In this document: positions 8,032 through 17,133 of the stretch, piece by piece
Layout of the letters: each line of letters starts with the position of its first letter
How positions within the stretch are numbered: position 1 is the stretch's first letter
Source of the DNA: Sphingobacteriales bacterium
Lineage (GTDB): Bacteria; Bacteroidota; Bacteroidia; Chitinophagales; JADIYW01
DNA length: 64,000 bases
Direction: 5' to 3'
Assembly: GCA_016699615.1 (NCBI GenBank)
Contig: CP064984.1
Span: 682,001-746,000 of the forward strand
Notes under the pieces: generated by a model
Databases searched by the model: none
What the model was told of the DNA's origin: nothing
Seen by the model: the letters and a program-made list of their open reading frames with translations, nothing else
Made by a program: the position numbers and the translations under genes

Positions 8032-10231
8032 AAATTTCAATATACCTATTGAGGAAGTTTCACTTTCCTCAATCATTTCTAATATCAAATCCGGCACTTA
8101 CCACGATAGCATAAATGCTATTCGTATGGCTAAAGGTATGGGTAAACCCGAAAGAGCCGACCAACTCAAAAAAGAGCTTTTGGCGTTCACGCCTTCAGCT
8201 ACTTTTAAAGACGGCAGAAAAAAAGAGTTACTCACCGCTTACAGCGGTTGCGTTCATCTTGATTTTGACAAACTTACACCAGAGGAATTACAACAGGCTT
8301 TTGACCTTGCGGTCAAAATACCTTTTACTTATGCTTGTTTCACAAGCCCAAGTGGTGATGGTTTAAAAGTGTTTATTAAAGTAAATACAGACCACGAAAC
8401 CCACGAGCAAGCCTATAAGCAAGTACAAGCCTATTATGAAAAGGAAATAAGTATTGAAGCCGACCCAAAATGTAAAGACATTACAAGGCTCTGTTTTGTG
8501 TCTGACGACACAAACGCCTTTTTAAATGAAAGTGCAAGCACTTTTAAAATTACTTTGCAGGAGCAAGCTCCTTTAAGCGAACCTCTTTTTGAGCAAGCTC
8601 AAAATTCGGTTAACACCGCTTTTGATGAATGTGTTAGTTTCACTAACAACATTTTGACATACAATAATGGAAACCGCAACAATTATTTATATCAGTTAGC
8701 TTGTAATTGCAATCGCAGAGGTATTCCACACCTAGAGGCAGAAAATTTGATTACATCAAATTTCTACCACGAAAACCAAACCGAAATACGCAAATCAATT
8801 GAAAGTGCCTATCAAAATAATTTAGCAGAGTTTGGTAAGTTTGCAAACCTTGCAGGTTCGCAAAAAAAGGAAATCACAAACGACCAAACAGAAGATTACC
8901 TCAAAACAACGCCTACCATTCCAATAGAAGCCATCAATTTAATGCCCGATTTATTTCGTGAAGGTGCAAGAGCTTTTGATAACGACCCACGCAAAAGAGA
9001 TGTTTTCTTAACCAGTGCCTTATGTATTATAAGTGGTTGTTTGCCTGATGTTCAAGGCGTTTATCATCAAGAAAGAGTTTATCCGCATTTGTTTTCTTTC
9101 ATCATTGCTCCAGCTGCAAGCGGTAAGGGTGTATTGAAAAACGCAAAAAGATTAGGCGATAAAATCCACGAAAGAATGGTGGAAAGCAGTAAGCAAGCCA
9201 AAGACCAACACGAAAATGAAATGGTAGAGTATAAAGCTCAACTAAGCAAACGTAAGAAAGACGACCCAATACCCGAAAAACCACAAGAACCTGCCTTTAA
9301 ATTGCTTTTCATTCCAGCCGATTGCAGTCAGGCAATGATGATGCAAATTCTACAAGACAATGATGGTAAAGGCATTATTTGCGAAACAGAAGCAGATGCA
9401 ATGAGTGGAGCAAACAAGCAAGATTGGGGCAATTATTCACACATAATGCGAGCCGCTTTTCATCACGAAAAAATATCAGCAGCAAGAAAAACCAACCGTG
9501 AACTTTTAGAAATAAAACACCCACAACTGGCGGTGGCCTTGTCAGGCACACCTGCCCAAGTGCCAAAGCTAATCGCTTCGGCAGAAGATGGTTTATTTAG
9601 TCGTTTTATATTCTATGCTTTTAAAAATGAAATCGTTTGGCAAGACCCATCACCAAGACCAGGCGGAATAGTTTACAACGACCACTTTGAAGCATTATCA
9701 AAACAAGTTTTGCTAATTGTCGATTTTTTAAACCAATACCCAACAGAAGTATTTTTAACCCAAGAGCAATGGGATAAACTCAATCAAGTTTTTTTCGACA
9801 AGCTCAAAAACGTAGTGATTTTCACAGGCGAAGATGCAGCAAGTGTTGTATTTCGATTGGGTTTAATCCTATACCGTTTCTGTATGATTTTCACTTCCTT
9901 ACGGAAGTTTGAAAATGGCGATTGCTCAAAGAATGCCACCTGCACAGATGATGACTTTCAAGCATCTTTGATGCTTTCAGATGTGTATTTGCAACATAGC
10001 CTTTTAATGTTCAACAATCTGGAAGAAAACAAAGACCCTATTCTTTATAAGATGCCAAACAACAAAAAACAGCTATTAGACCAGTTGCCACAAGAATTTC
10101 AACGAAAGGAAGCAGTTGCCATTGGTAAAAAGTTGGGCTTATCCGAAAGGTCAGTTGATGATTTTCTAAACAACTCTGTACCAATGCTTTTAGAAAAGCC
10201 CAAGACAGGATTTTATCGAAAAGTGAATTAA
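8009..10231 (+). CDS. VirE-N/BT4734-like and DUF3987 protein
   Basis: 740 residues from the ATG at 8009. The N-terminal domain (about 35-200) has the BT4734-like/VirE-N signatures CVHLDFDKL, TSPSGDGLKVFI and CKDITRLCFVS, a fold related to primase-polymerases. The C-terminal DUF3987 region (about 320-640) starts LFREGARAFDNDPRKRDVFL and contains a P-loop-like APAASGKGVL. Such proteins act in replication or processing of Bacteroidota mobile elements and are the usual hallmark gene after the HTH pair. The biochemical activity is inferred, not proven for this family member. Confidence 0.8.
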   Translation: MTTITTYKNFNIPIEEVSLSSIISNIKSGTYHDSINAIRMAKGMGKPERADQLKKELLAFTPSATFKDGRKKELLTAYSGCVHLDFDKLTPEELQQAFDLAVKIPFTYACFTSPSGDGLKVFIKVNTDHETHEQAYKQVQAYYEKEISIEADPKCKDITRLCFVSDDTNAFLNESASTFKITLQEQAPLSEPLFEQAQNSVNTAFDECVSFTNNILTYNNGNRNNYLYQLACNCNRRGIPHLEAENLITSNFYHENQTEIRKSIESAYQNNLAEFGKFANLAGSQKKEITNDQTEDYLKTTPTIPIEAINLMPDLFREGARAFDNDPRKRDVFLTSALCIISGCLPDVQGVYHQERVYPHLFSFIIAPAASGKGVLKNAKRLGDKIHERMVESSKQAKDQHENEMVEYKAQLSKRKKDDPIPEKPQEPAFKLLFIPADCSQAMMMQILQDNDGKGIICETEADAMSGANKQDWGNYSHIMRAAFHHEKISAARKTNRELLEIKHPQLAVALSGTPAQVPKLIASAEDGLFSRFIFYAFKNEIVWQDPSPRPGGIVYNDHFEALSKQVLLIVDFLNQYPTEVFLTQEQWDKLNQVFFDKLKNVVIFTGEDAASVVFRLGLILYRFCMIFTSLRKFENGDCSKNATCTDDDFQASLMLSDVYLQHSLLMFNNLEENKDPILYKMPNNKKQLLDQLPQEFQRKEAVAIGKKLGLSERSVDDFLNNSVPMLLEKPKTGFYRKVN

Positions 10232-10280
10232 TGTTGAAAAGTCCTCAATAGTTTTTTGTACGTTTTTCTTTTGTTTGTTG

Positions 10281-10288
10281 TACATTTG
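10281..10288 (+). promoter_or_regulatory. -7 box of the restriction operon
   Basis: TACATTTG matches TAnnTTTG, with TTTG-rich sequence 22 bases upstream (10252-10258). It lies 38 bases before the XRE gene and is the most likely start of the operon running to 25102. Confidence 0.5.
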
Positions 10289-10325
10289 TCAATAATAAAC
10301 AAATTGATTTCAAACAAACAAAGTA

Positions 10326-10613
10326 ATGAACAAGTTCGGAGATTTAATTAGAAATACAAGGGAGGAAAAAGAAATGCTTCTTCGGCACATTGCAGCTGAA
10401 TTAGATGTTGATACCGCCCTTGTAAGTAAAATTGAAAGAGGAGAAAAAACCGCAAAACGTGAACACGTTTTGGCACTTGCTCACTTATTCAACATCAATT
10501 CAGATGAACTAATAGCCTTATGGTTAGCAGACCAAGTTGCTCATTTGGTAGATAGTGAACCACAAGCAGAACAAGCAATAAGAATAGCATTAAACAACAT
10601 TATAGGTGAATAG
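10326..10613 (+). CDS. XRE-family regulator at head of restriction operon
   Basis: 95 residues with one Cro/CI-type HTH (about 6-60: FGDLIRNTREEKEMLLRHIA, VDTALVSKIERGEKTAKREH). It lies immediately after a promoter-like box and overlaps the start of the SNF2 helicase gene by eight bases. Proteins of this kind act as control (C) proteins of restriction-modification systems, delaying or balancing restriction expression. That role here is inferred from its position as first gene of the operon. Confidence 0.8.
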   Translation: MNKFGDLIRNTREEKEMLLRHIAAELDVDTALVSKIERGEKTAKREHVLALAHLFNINSDELIALWLADQVAHLVDSEPQAEQAIRIALNNIIGE

Positions 10614-13528
10614 TCTTACTCCATACCACGCTAAATATTTTGCCTATGATTTAACAAGGCAGTTACCAGCCAATGATATTGGCAAACTTACTGCATCATT
10701 ACAAGATGCACAAGTTGATTTAAATCCACATCAAGTTGAAGCAGCACTTTTTGCTTTTAAATCACCTTTATCTAAAGGAGCTGTATTGGCAGATGAAGTA
10801 GGTTTGGGTAAAACAATAGAGGCAGGCATTATTTTGTCCCAGCAATGGGCTGAAAGAAAAAGAAAATTATTAATCATTGCTCCTTCTAACTTGCGAAAGC
10901 AATGGAACAGGGAATTAGCAGATAAATTCTATTTGCCTTCTGTCATTATGGAAGCAAAGTCATTTAACAACACGATTAAAGAAGGCAACCTAAATCCTTT
11001 CAATCAGGAAGATACAATTATAATTTGTTCGTATCATTTTGCTAAAAACAAAGCACCTTATCTTAAACACATCAAGTGGGATTTAGTAATTATTGACGAA
11101 GCACATCGCTTACGCAATGTTTATAAACCCTCAAATAAAATCGGCAACGGCATCAAAGATGCCTTAGACCATAGCCCAAAAAGTGTTGCTTACTGCAACA
11201 CCTTTGCAAAATTCTATTTTAGAGTTATACGGTTTAGTTAGTCTAATTGACCCCTACATTTTTGGCGATTTAAAAAGTTTTAAAAAGTCAGTTTAGTAGA
11301 AATATAGATGAAGAAAACTATACAGATTTAAGAAACCGTTTACAGCCTATTTGCAAACGTACTTTAAGAAGGCAAGTTTTAGAATACATCAAATACACCG
11401 AGCGTAAACCTTTGGTACAGGAGTATTTCCCCAATGAGGATGAAACAACGCTTTATAATTGGGTAACGGACTATTTACAAAGACCGAAGTTGTATGCTTT
11501 GCCTTTCAGCCAAAGGCAATTAATGACCTTAATCCTTCGTAAACTTTTAGCATCATCTACTTATGCCATTTATGGCACTTTAGATGCCTTAGTCAAGCGT
11601 TTGGAAAACATCATTACAAACCACAATGCTATTGAAGTAGAAGATGAAATTACCATTGATTTTGAAACCTATGATGAAATTCAAGACGAATGGGAAAACG
11701 AAGAGGAAGATGAAAGTGAAGCCGAAGATAATTTTGAGGAAGTAGTTTATACAGAAGAAGAAATTGAAGAAGTTAAAAGTGAATTAGCCGATTTAGAAAA
11801 GTTTCGGGCATTAGCTCAACGCATTAGAAAAAACTCAAAAGCAGAACAACTTTTTACAGCCTTAGAGAGAGGTTTTAAAGCGTTGGAATCCTTGGGTGCT
11901 AATCAAAAAGCCCTAATTTTCACAGAGTCAAGAAGAACACAGGATTTTATTTGCAACCTACTTGAAGCTAGAGGTTATGCAGACAAGGTGGTAAAATTCA
12001 ATGGTAGCAATACAGATGCAAAATCTAAGGAAATTTATTCAGCCTATATAAAAAAGCATCAAGGTACTGATATTTTAACCGGCTCATTAACTGCGGATAA
12101 AAGAGCTGCTATTGTTGATTATTTCAAAGACGAAGCTACAATAATGGTAGCAACAGAAGCAGCGGCAGAAGGAATCAATTTACAATTTTGTTCTTTGGTC
12201 ATTAATTTTGACTTACCTTGGAATCCTCAACGTATTGAGCAACGAATTGGTAGATGCCATCGTTACGGTCAAAAATTTGATGTTGTAGTAGTTAATTTTC
12301 TAAACAAAGCAAATGCAGCAGACCAACGTGTTTATGAATTATTAGACCAAAAATTCCGTTTGTTTGATGGTGTTTTTGGGGCTTCTGATGAAGTTTTAGG
12401 CAGTATTGGCAACGGTGTTGATTTTGAAAAAAGAATTGCATCTATATATCAGCAATGCCGTACTACAGAAGAAATACAAACCGCTTTTGACGAGCTACAA
12501 AAAGAACTCAAACCCGATATTTCCGAAAAAGTACAAGAAACGAGAAAAGTACTTATTGAAAATTTTGACGAAGAAGTTAGAGAAAAATTAAAAAGCAATC
12601 TTTTTGAAAGTACCGAAAACCTAAATCGGTTTGAAGAACGATTATGGGCTACCACAAAATTCTATCTAAACAGCTCAGCCCAGTTTGATGATTCAACCTA
12701 TACTTTACATTAAAGAAAAATCCATTCCCTGATGAATCTATCCATCAAGGACCATATATGATTTTAAAACCCAAGCAAGGGCAACGTAAATCGGATATAG
12801 ATGTTCCCGATGACACTAATATTTATCGTGTAGGTCACAAATTAGCCAAAGCCATTTTGGGTGCTTGCAAACAACTTAATACAACATCAAAGGAATTAAC
12901 CTTTGATTATACCAACACCCCAACCAAAGTAACTGCACTCGAAAAATACATAGGGCAAACGGGTTGGTTACAAGTAAGTCATTTAGAGATCAATTCTTTT
13001 GAGTTTGAAGATTTTTTAATTACTGCTTGCATCACTGATAATGGAGAAACTATTGATAATGATATTGCACAGCGTTTCTTTTCTATTCAAGCTGCCGAAA
13101 GGCAAACCATTTATGCACCAGATGACATAAATAAGGCTTTAGAGCAAGTTGTTTTTAGCGAAACTCAAAATGTAATTTCAGAAAATGCTAATCGCAATAA
13201 AGACTTTTTTGATACCGAAATGGATAAACTCGACCAATGGGCAGACGATATGAAATTGAGTTTAGACAAGGAAATCAAAGACTTAGATGCTGAAATCAAA
13301 CTCAGAAAAGCAGAAGCTAAAAAAATGCTTAATCTGGAAGCCAAAGTAAAAGCACAAAGAGCTATTAAGGATTTAGAAAAGAAGCGAAGTGAAAAACGCC
13401 AACACCTTTTTGAAGCCCAAGACACCATAGACGACCGAAAGGAAAGCCTATTGGACGAAATTGAAAGACGGTTAAAGCAAGAAATTAATACTACAGAATT
13501 ATTCACTATTAAATGGAAGATGATTTAA
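10606..13528 (+). CDS. SNF2-family helicase, frameshifted (three indels)
   Basis: Three frames join into one protein of about 970 residues. It has the Walker A ADEVGLGKTIE (~65), DEAH-type IIDEAHRLRN (~165), the helicase C motifs VATEAAAEGINLQF and RIEQRIGRCHRYGQ, then a C-terminal coiled coil rich in K/E (12758-13528). Breaks: an extra A in 11178-11182, an extra A in 11282-11286, and a missing T at 12704-12706. Each correction restores expected sequence (for example KVLLTATPLQNSILELYGLV). It probably translocates on DNA as part of the defence operon, like HepA/RapA-type helicases in other systems. Start is GTG at 10606. It is either a pseudogene or, more likely given the homopolymers, mis-sequenced. 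Confidence 0.82.
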
Positions 13529-13529
13529 T

Positions 13530-15206
13530 ATGGAGACAGAAAACACAATAACAGAGTACAAGAGTTTAAGAAAAATTAATACTGGTGATGCTGGTTTCAA
13601 AGACCTTGCTGTTACTTGTGTTTGCCTCGCTAATACGCAAGGTGGTAAATTAATTATAGGTGTAGAAGATAAAGAAAAAGAGCCACCTAATAGCCAAACA
13701 ATATCCATTGAACAAATGAATAATACCATAACAAGGTTACGTTCCTTGTGCTTTAATGTAGGTTTTGTTTTAAATGATGTAGAAAAGCATTCTAATGGCG
13801 GTGAGTACTTTTCAATTACTGTATTACCAACTTCAAAATCTTTAGCAACAACTTCAGATGGTAAAATTTACATCCGTATAGGAGACCAATGTCAAGCTGC
13901 AAGAGGGGAAGATATTTTAAGAATAGCAAGTGAAAAAGATGCTTTTCAATGGGAGCTGCAAAACCGTAATTATTATATACATCAAATTCCATCAAATAAT
14001 ATTGATTGGTTTGTTTCTCAGATTAGAGATTCCGATAGGGTAAAACCATTTGTAAAAGAATTAAGCGAGATTGAAATTTTAGAGCATTATAATTTAATTC
14101 AAAACAATACGCTTACCAATATTGGTGTCCTTTGGTTAGGTACTCCTCAAATGAGAAGTAGATTGGTTTATCCAATTACGGTGCAATACATTGTTTATGA
14201 TGAAGTAGAAAAGAAAGTCCGTAAAGAGGATTGGCTCGACTATTCAAAAAATCCTAAAGAATTAATTCTTGACATCGAAAAAACAGCAGTTGAACTAACT
14301 TACTTTGATGAGTTTCCACAAGGTTTTTTTAGAAATAAAATCCCTCACTACGATAAGCGTTTAATAAGAGAATTACTGATTAATGCCATAGTACATAAGA
14401 GTTTTACAATTGCAGGCGATATTTTTATTAAGGTTTATCCTGATAGGTTAGAAATAACCAATCCAGGGGGCTTGCCTTTAGGCATCACCAAAGACAATAT
14501 CCTGCATACAACAAGCAGAAGAAATCCGCACCTTATAAGAGTTTTTCACGACTTAAAACTGATGGAAGGTGAAGGCAGTGGCTACGATTTGATTTACGAA
14601 ATTGCAAGTAGAGATTCAAAGTCCTTTCCAATAATCAATTCAGATTTCAATACCACTAACGTCATTCAATATTCAAAAATAATGGATGATGAAGCCTTAC
14701 TAATTGTTGATTTTATTGCAAAGAATTACCCATTATCACAAAAAGAGCTAATTGTTTTAGGTATTGTAGCTCGGCATAAAAAGATTTTAACAACCAATCT
14801 AACAAAAGAACTCCAATTGTCAGACGAAGAAAGGTTAAGATCATTTGTAGGCAAACTTTTAGACAAGAGTATTTTAATAACGAGAGGAATAAAAAAGGGA
14901 ACGGAATACTTAATCAACCCAAAATTGATTTCAAGTTCCAAAATCAATATCAAGCCAACCCTAAAGGTTATTGAACCTCATAGACTGGAAGCACTTATTG
15001 AAGATGATTTAAATCGTTACCCCAATAGTCAAGTAGCAGATATTCAGAAACGTTTAGAAGATGTTCCCCTTCAAGACATTAGAAAAAAGGTTTATACAAT
15101 GGTCAAAAAGGGCATTTTAGAGCATACGCCTGATAAAACCTACCGAAAATATTGGCTGGCTAAAAAAAATAGAAACGAAATAGAAAACGAAAATAGAAAA
15201 TCATAA
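13530..15206 (+). CDS. AlbA_2 DNA-binding / HATPase_c_4 protein
   Basis: 558 residues, two bases after the helicase. The N-terminal AlbA_2 (Schlafen-type) domain is seen in TEYKSLRKINTGDAG, VTCVCLANTQGGKLIIGVED (about 8-50) and IRIGDQCQAARGEDI. A central GHKL-type HATPase_c_4 region has RELLINAIVHKSF (N box), DRLEITNPGGLP and EGEGSGYDLIYE. A winged-helix C-terminus follows (about 400-540). Proteins with this architecture bind nucleic acid and ATP and are common in defence islands. A sensor or regulatory role in the operon is inferred. Confidence 0.8.
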   Translation: METENTITEYKSLRKINTGDAGFKDLAVTCVCLANTQGGKLIIGVEDKEKEPPNSQTISIEQMNNTITRLRSLCFNVGFVLNDVEKHSNGGEYFSITVLPTSKSLATTSDGKIYIRIGDQCQAARGEDILRIASEKDAFQWELQNRNYYIHQIPSNNIDWFVSQIRDSDRVKPFVKELSEIEILEHYNLIQNNTLTNIGVLWLGTPQMRSRLVYPITVQYIVYDEVEKKVRKEDWLDYSKNPKELILDIEKTAVELTYFDEFPQGFFRNKIPHYDKRLIRELLINAIVHKSFTIAGDIFIKVYPDRLEITNPGGLPLGITKDNILHTTSRRNPHLIRVFHDLKLMEGEGSGYDLIYEIASRDSKSFPIINSDFNTTNVIQYSKIMDDEALLIVDFIAKNYPLSQKELIVLGIVARHKKILTTNLTKELQLSDEERLRSFVGKLLDKSILITRGIKKGTEYLINPKLISSSKINIKPTLKVIEPHRLEALIEDDLNRYPNSQVADIQKRLEDVPLQDIRKKVYTMVKKGILEHTPDKTYRKYWLAKKNRNEIENENRKS

Positions 15207-15282
15207 ACCCCTGTAAAACAGCCTAAAAACCTGTTTTGTATAGCGTTTAGAAATTTTAAGACATAAATAGAAATTGATACCA

Positions 15283-17124
15283 ATGAGCAATAAAAAACAA
15301 CTTCAAAAACTCGAACTCACTTGGATAGGCAAAGGCGAAGAACCTAAGCTTGAACCTCGTATCTTGATAGAAAACCCAGAGTACAGCTATGGAGACCCCA
15401 ATAGCCCCAATATGCTCATACACGGTGACAACCTACTTGCCCTAAAAGCCCTCGAACAAGACTATGCAGGCAAAGTAAAGTGCATTTACATTGACCCGCC
15501 TTATAATACGGGACAAGCATTTGAGCATTATGATGATGGGGTGGAACATTCGCTATGGCTGAGTTTGATGAACTCAAGATTAAAAATATTACAAAAACTT
15601 TTAGCTAATGATGGGGTAATTTTTGTCCAGTTGGATGATAATGAAATATCCTATTGTAGAGTTATGATGGATGAAATATTTGGTAGACAAAATTTCATAA
15701 ATCAAGTAGCTGTTAAAATGAAAAACACAGCTGGAGCAAGTGGTGGCGGAGAGGATAAAAAATTAAAAAAGAATATTGAATTTATTCTGATTTATGCAAA
15801 ATCTTATGAATCGTCAAATGGTTTTAAAAAATTCAATGATGTATATGAAGAAGAAAATCTATTTGATTTGATAGATGATATGGAAGCAGCTGGTAAAAGT
15901 TGGAAGTATACAAGCGTTATTATCAGTCCTGGTTCTTTTGTAGAGCAAAGAATCGTATATGATGGCTCAGGTGATGAAATAATTGTCAAAAAATATAAAG
16001 GTTTACAACGTACCACAATCAATCAACTACAAAAATCTACTGGTTTGTCTCGTGAAGAGCTTTATGCAGAACATTTTGAAAACATCTTCTCTGATACAAA
16101 TGCTCAAACAAGTATCAGGACACGCATAATGGATGAGTTCATTGCACTTGAAAATGATGAAGTCCTTATTTCTTCCTACATACCTAAATCAGGTAAGGAT
16201 AAAGGTCAAAGAGTTGAGCATATGTATATCAGCCCTACTATTAGACGTGTCATTTGGTTGAAGGATTCTTGTGAAAAAAGAGGTAAATTTTTATTTAAAC
16301 GTGAGAAGTTAGGCACTTATTGGAGTGGTTTCCCTTTAAATAATCTTACAAAAGAGGGTAATGTCCAGTTTCCTAATGGGAAAAAGCCTGAAAGTTTAAT
16401 TGAAAGGATATTAGAACTTTCAACAAGCAAAGACGACTTGGTTTTAGATTCATTTCTTGGTTCTGGAACTACTGCCGCCACTGCAATTAAATTAGGCAGA
16501 AATTTCATTGGAGTTGAATTAGGTAATCACTCAATCACCCATTGTGTTCCTCGCCTAAACAGAGTTATAGAGGGAACAGACCAAGGCGGTATCAGCAAAG
16601 CCGTAAACTGGCAAGGCGGAGGTGGTTTCAAATTCTATACCCTTGCACCCAGTTTATTAAAGCAAGATAAGTTTGGCAATTGGGTCATTAGCCAAGAGTA
16701 CAATGCCGATATGTTGGCAGCAGCAATGGCAAAGCAAGAGGGTTTTAAATACCAACCTCACGAAAGTACCTATTGGAAACAAGGGCAAAGCAGTGAGCAA
16801 GATTTTATTTTTACTACTACCCAATTCCTTACCGTAGAAGCCTTAGACAGCATTAAAGATGAAATGCAACCAGGCGAAACATTGCTAATTTGTTGTAAGT
16901 CTTTCCAAAAAGAATGCAAAGGCAAGTTTGGCAACATCACCATCAAAAAAATTCCTTTAATGCTTTTAGGCAGATGCGAATATGGTAAAGAGGATTATAG
17001 TTTGAATATTATAAATATGCCTGTGGATGATAGCAATGAAGATGCAGAAGATACTATTGAAGAAATCAGTGTACAAGCCATTAGAGATAAAAATAAGTCA
17101 GCCGACCAAACCTCATTATTTTAA
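15283..17124 (+). CDS. Type III DNA methyltransferase (Mod-like)
   Basis: 613 residues. The catalytic motif DPPY (YIDPPYNTGQAFEHYDD, ~70) precedes the AdoMet motif (VLDSFLGSGTTAATAIKLGR, ~390), the order of beta-class amino-methyltransferases such as type III Mod. Target recognition is expected in the intervening region (about 150-360). I chose the ATG at 15283 over the TTG at 15274. It lies ten bases upstream of the Res gene. Mod usually modifies adenine in a 5-6 base asymmetric site and pairs with Res for cleavage. The C-terminal tail is unusually acidic. Confidence 0.88.
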   Translation: MSNKKQLQKLELTWIGKGEEPKLEPRILIENPEYSYGDPNSPNMLIHGDNLLALKALEQDYAGKVKCIYIDPPYNTGQAFEHYDDGVEHSLWLSLMNSRLKILQKLLANDGVIFVQLDDNEISYCRVMMDEIFGRQNFINQVAVKMKNTAGASGGGEDKKLKKNIEFILIYAKSYESSNGFKKFNDVYEEENLFDLIDDMEAAGKSWKYTSVIISPGSFVEQRIVYDGSGDEIIVKKYKGLQRTTINQLQKSTGLSREELYAEHFENIFSDTNAQTSIRTRIMDEFIALENDEVLISSYIPKSGKDKGQRVEHMYISPTIRRVIWLKDSCEKRGKFLFKREKLGTYWSGFPLNNLTKEGNVQFPNGKKPESLIERILELSTSKDDLVLDSFLGSGTTAATAIKLGRNFIGVELGNHSITHCVPRLNRVIEGTDQGGISKAVNWQGGGGFKFYTLAPSLLKQDKFGNWVISQEYNADMLAAAMAKQEGFKYQPHESTYWKQGQSSEQDFIFTTTQFLTVEALDSIKDEMQPGETLLICCKSFQKECKGKFGNITIKKIPLMLLGRCEYGKEDYSLNIINMPVDDSNEDAEDTIEEISVQAIRDKNKSADQTSLF

Positions 17125-17133
17125 AATTAGGAT

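Noticed and set aside
12406..12591. Open frames in other frames inside the helicase and other large genes
   Set aside because: Overlap strongly coding sequence in the main frame and show no motif or start signal.
10606..13528. Three independent helicase-related genes
   Set aside because: The pieces form one SNF2 protein when three one-base indels are corrected; no piece is complete by itself.
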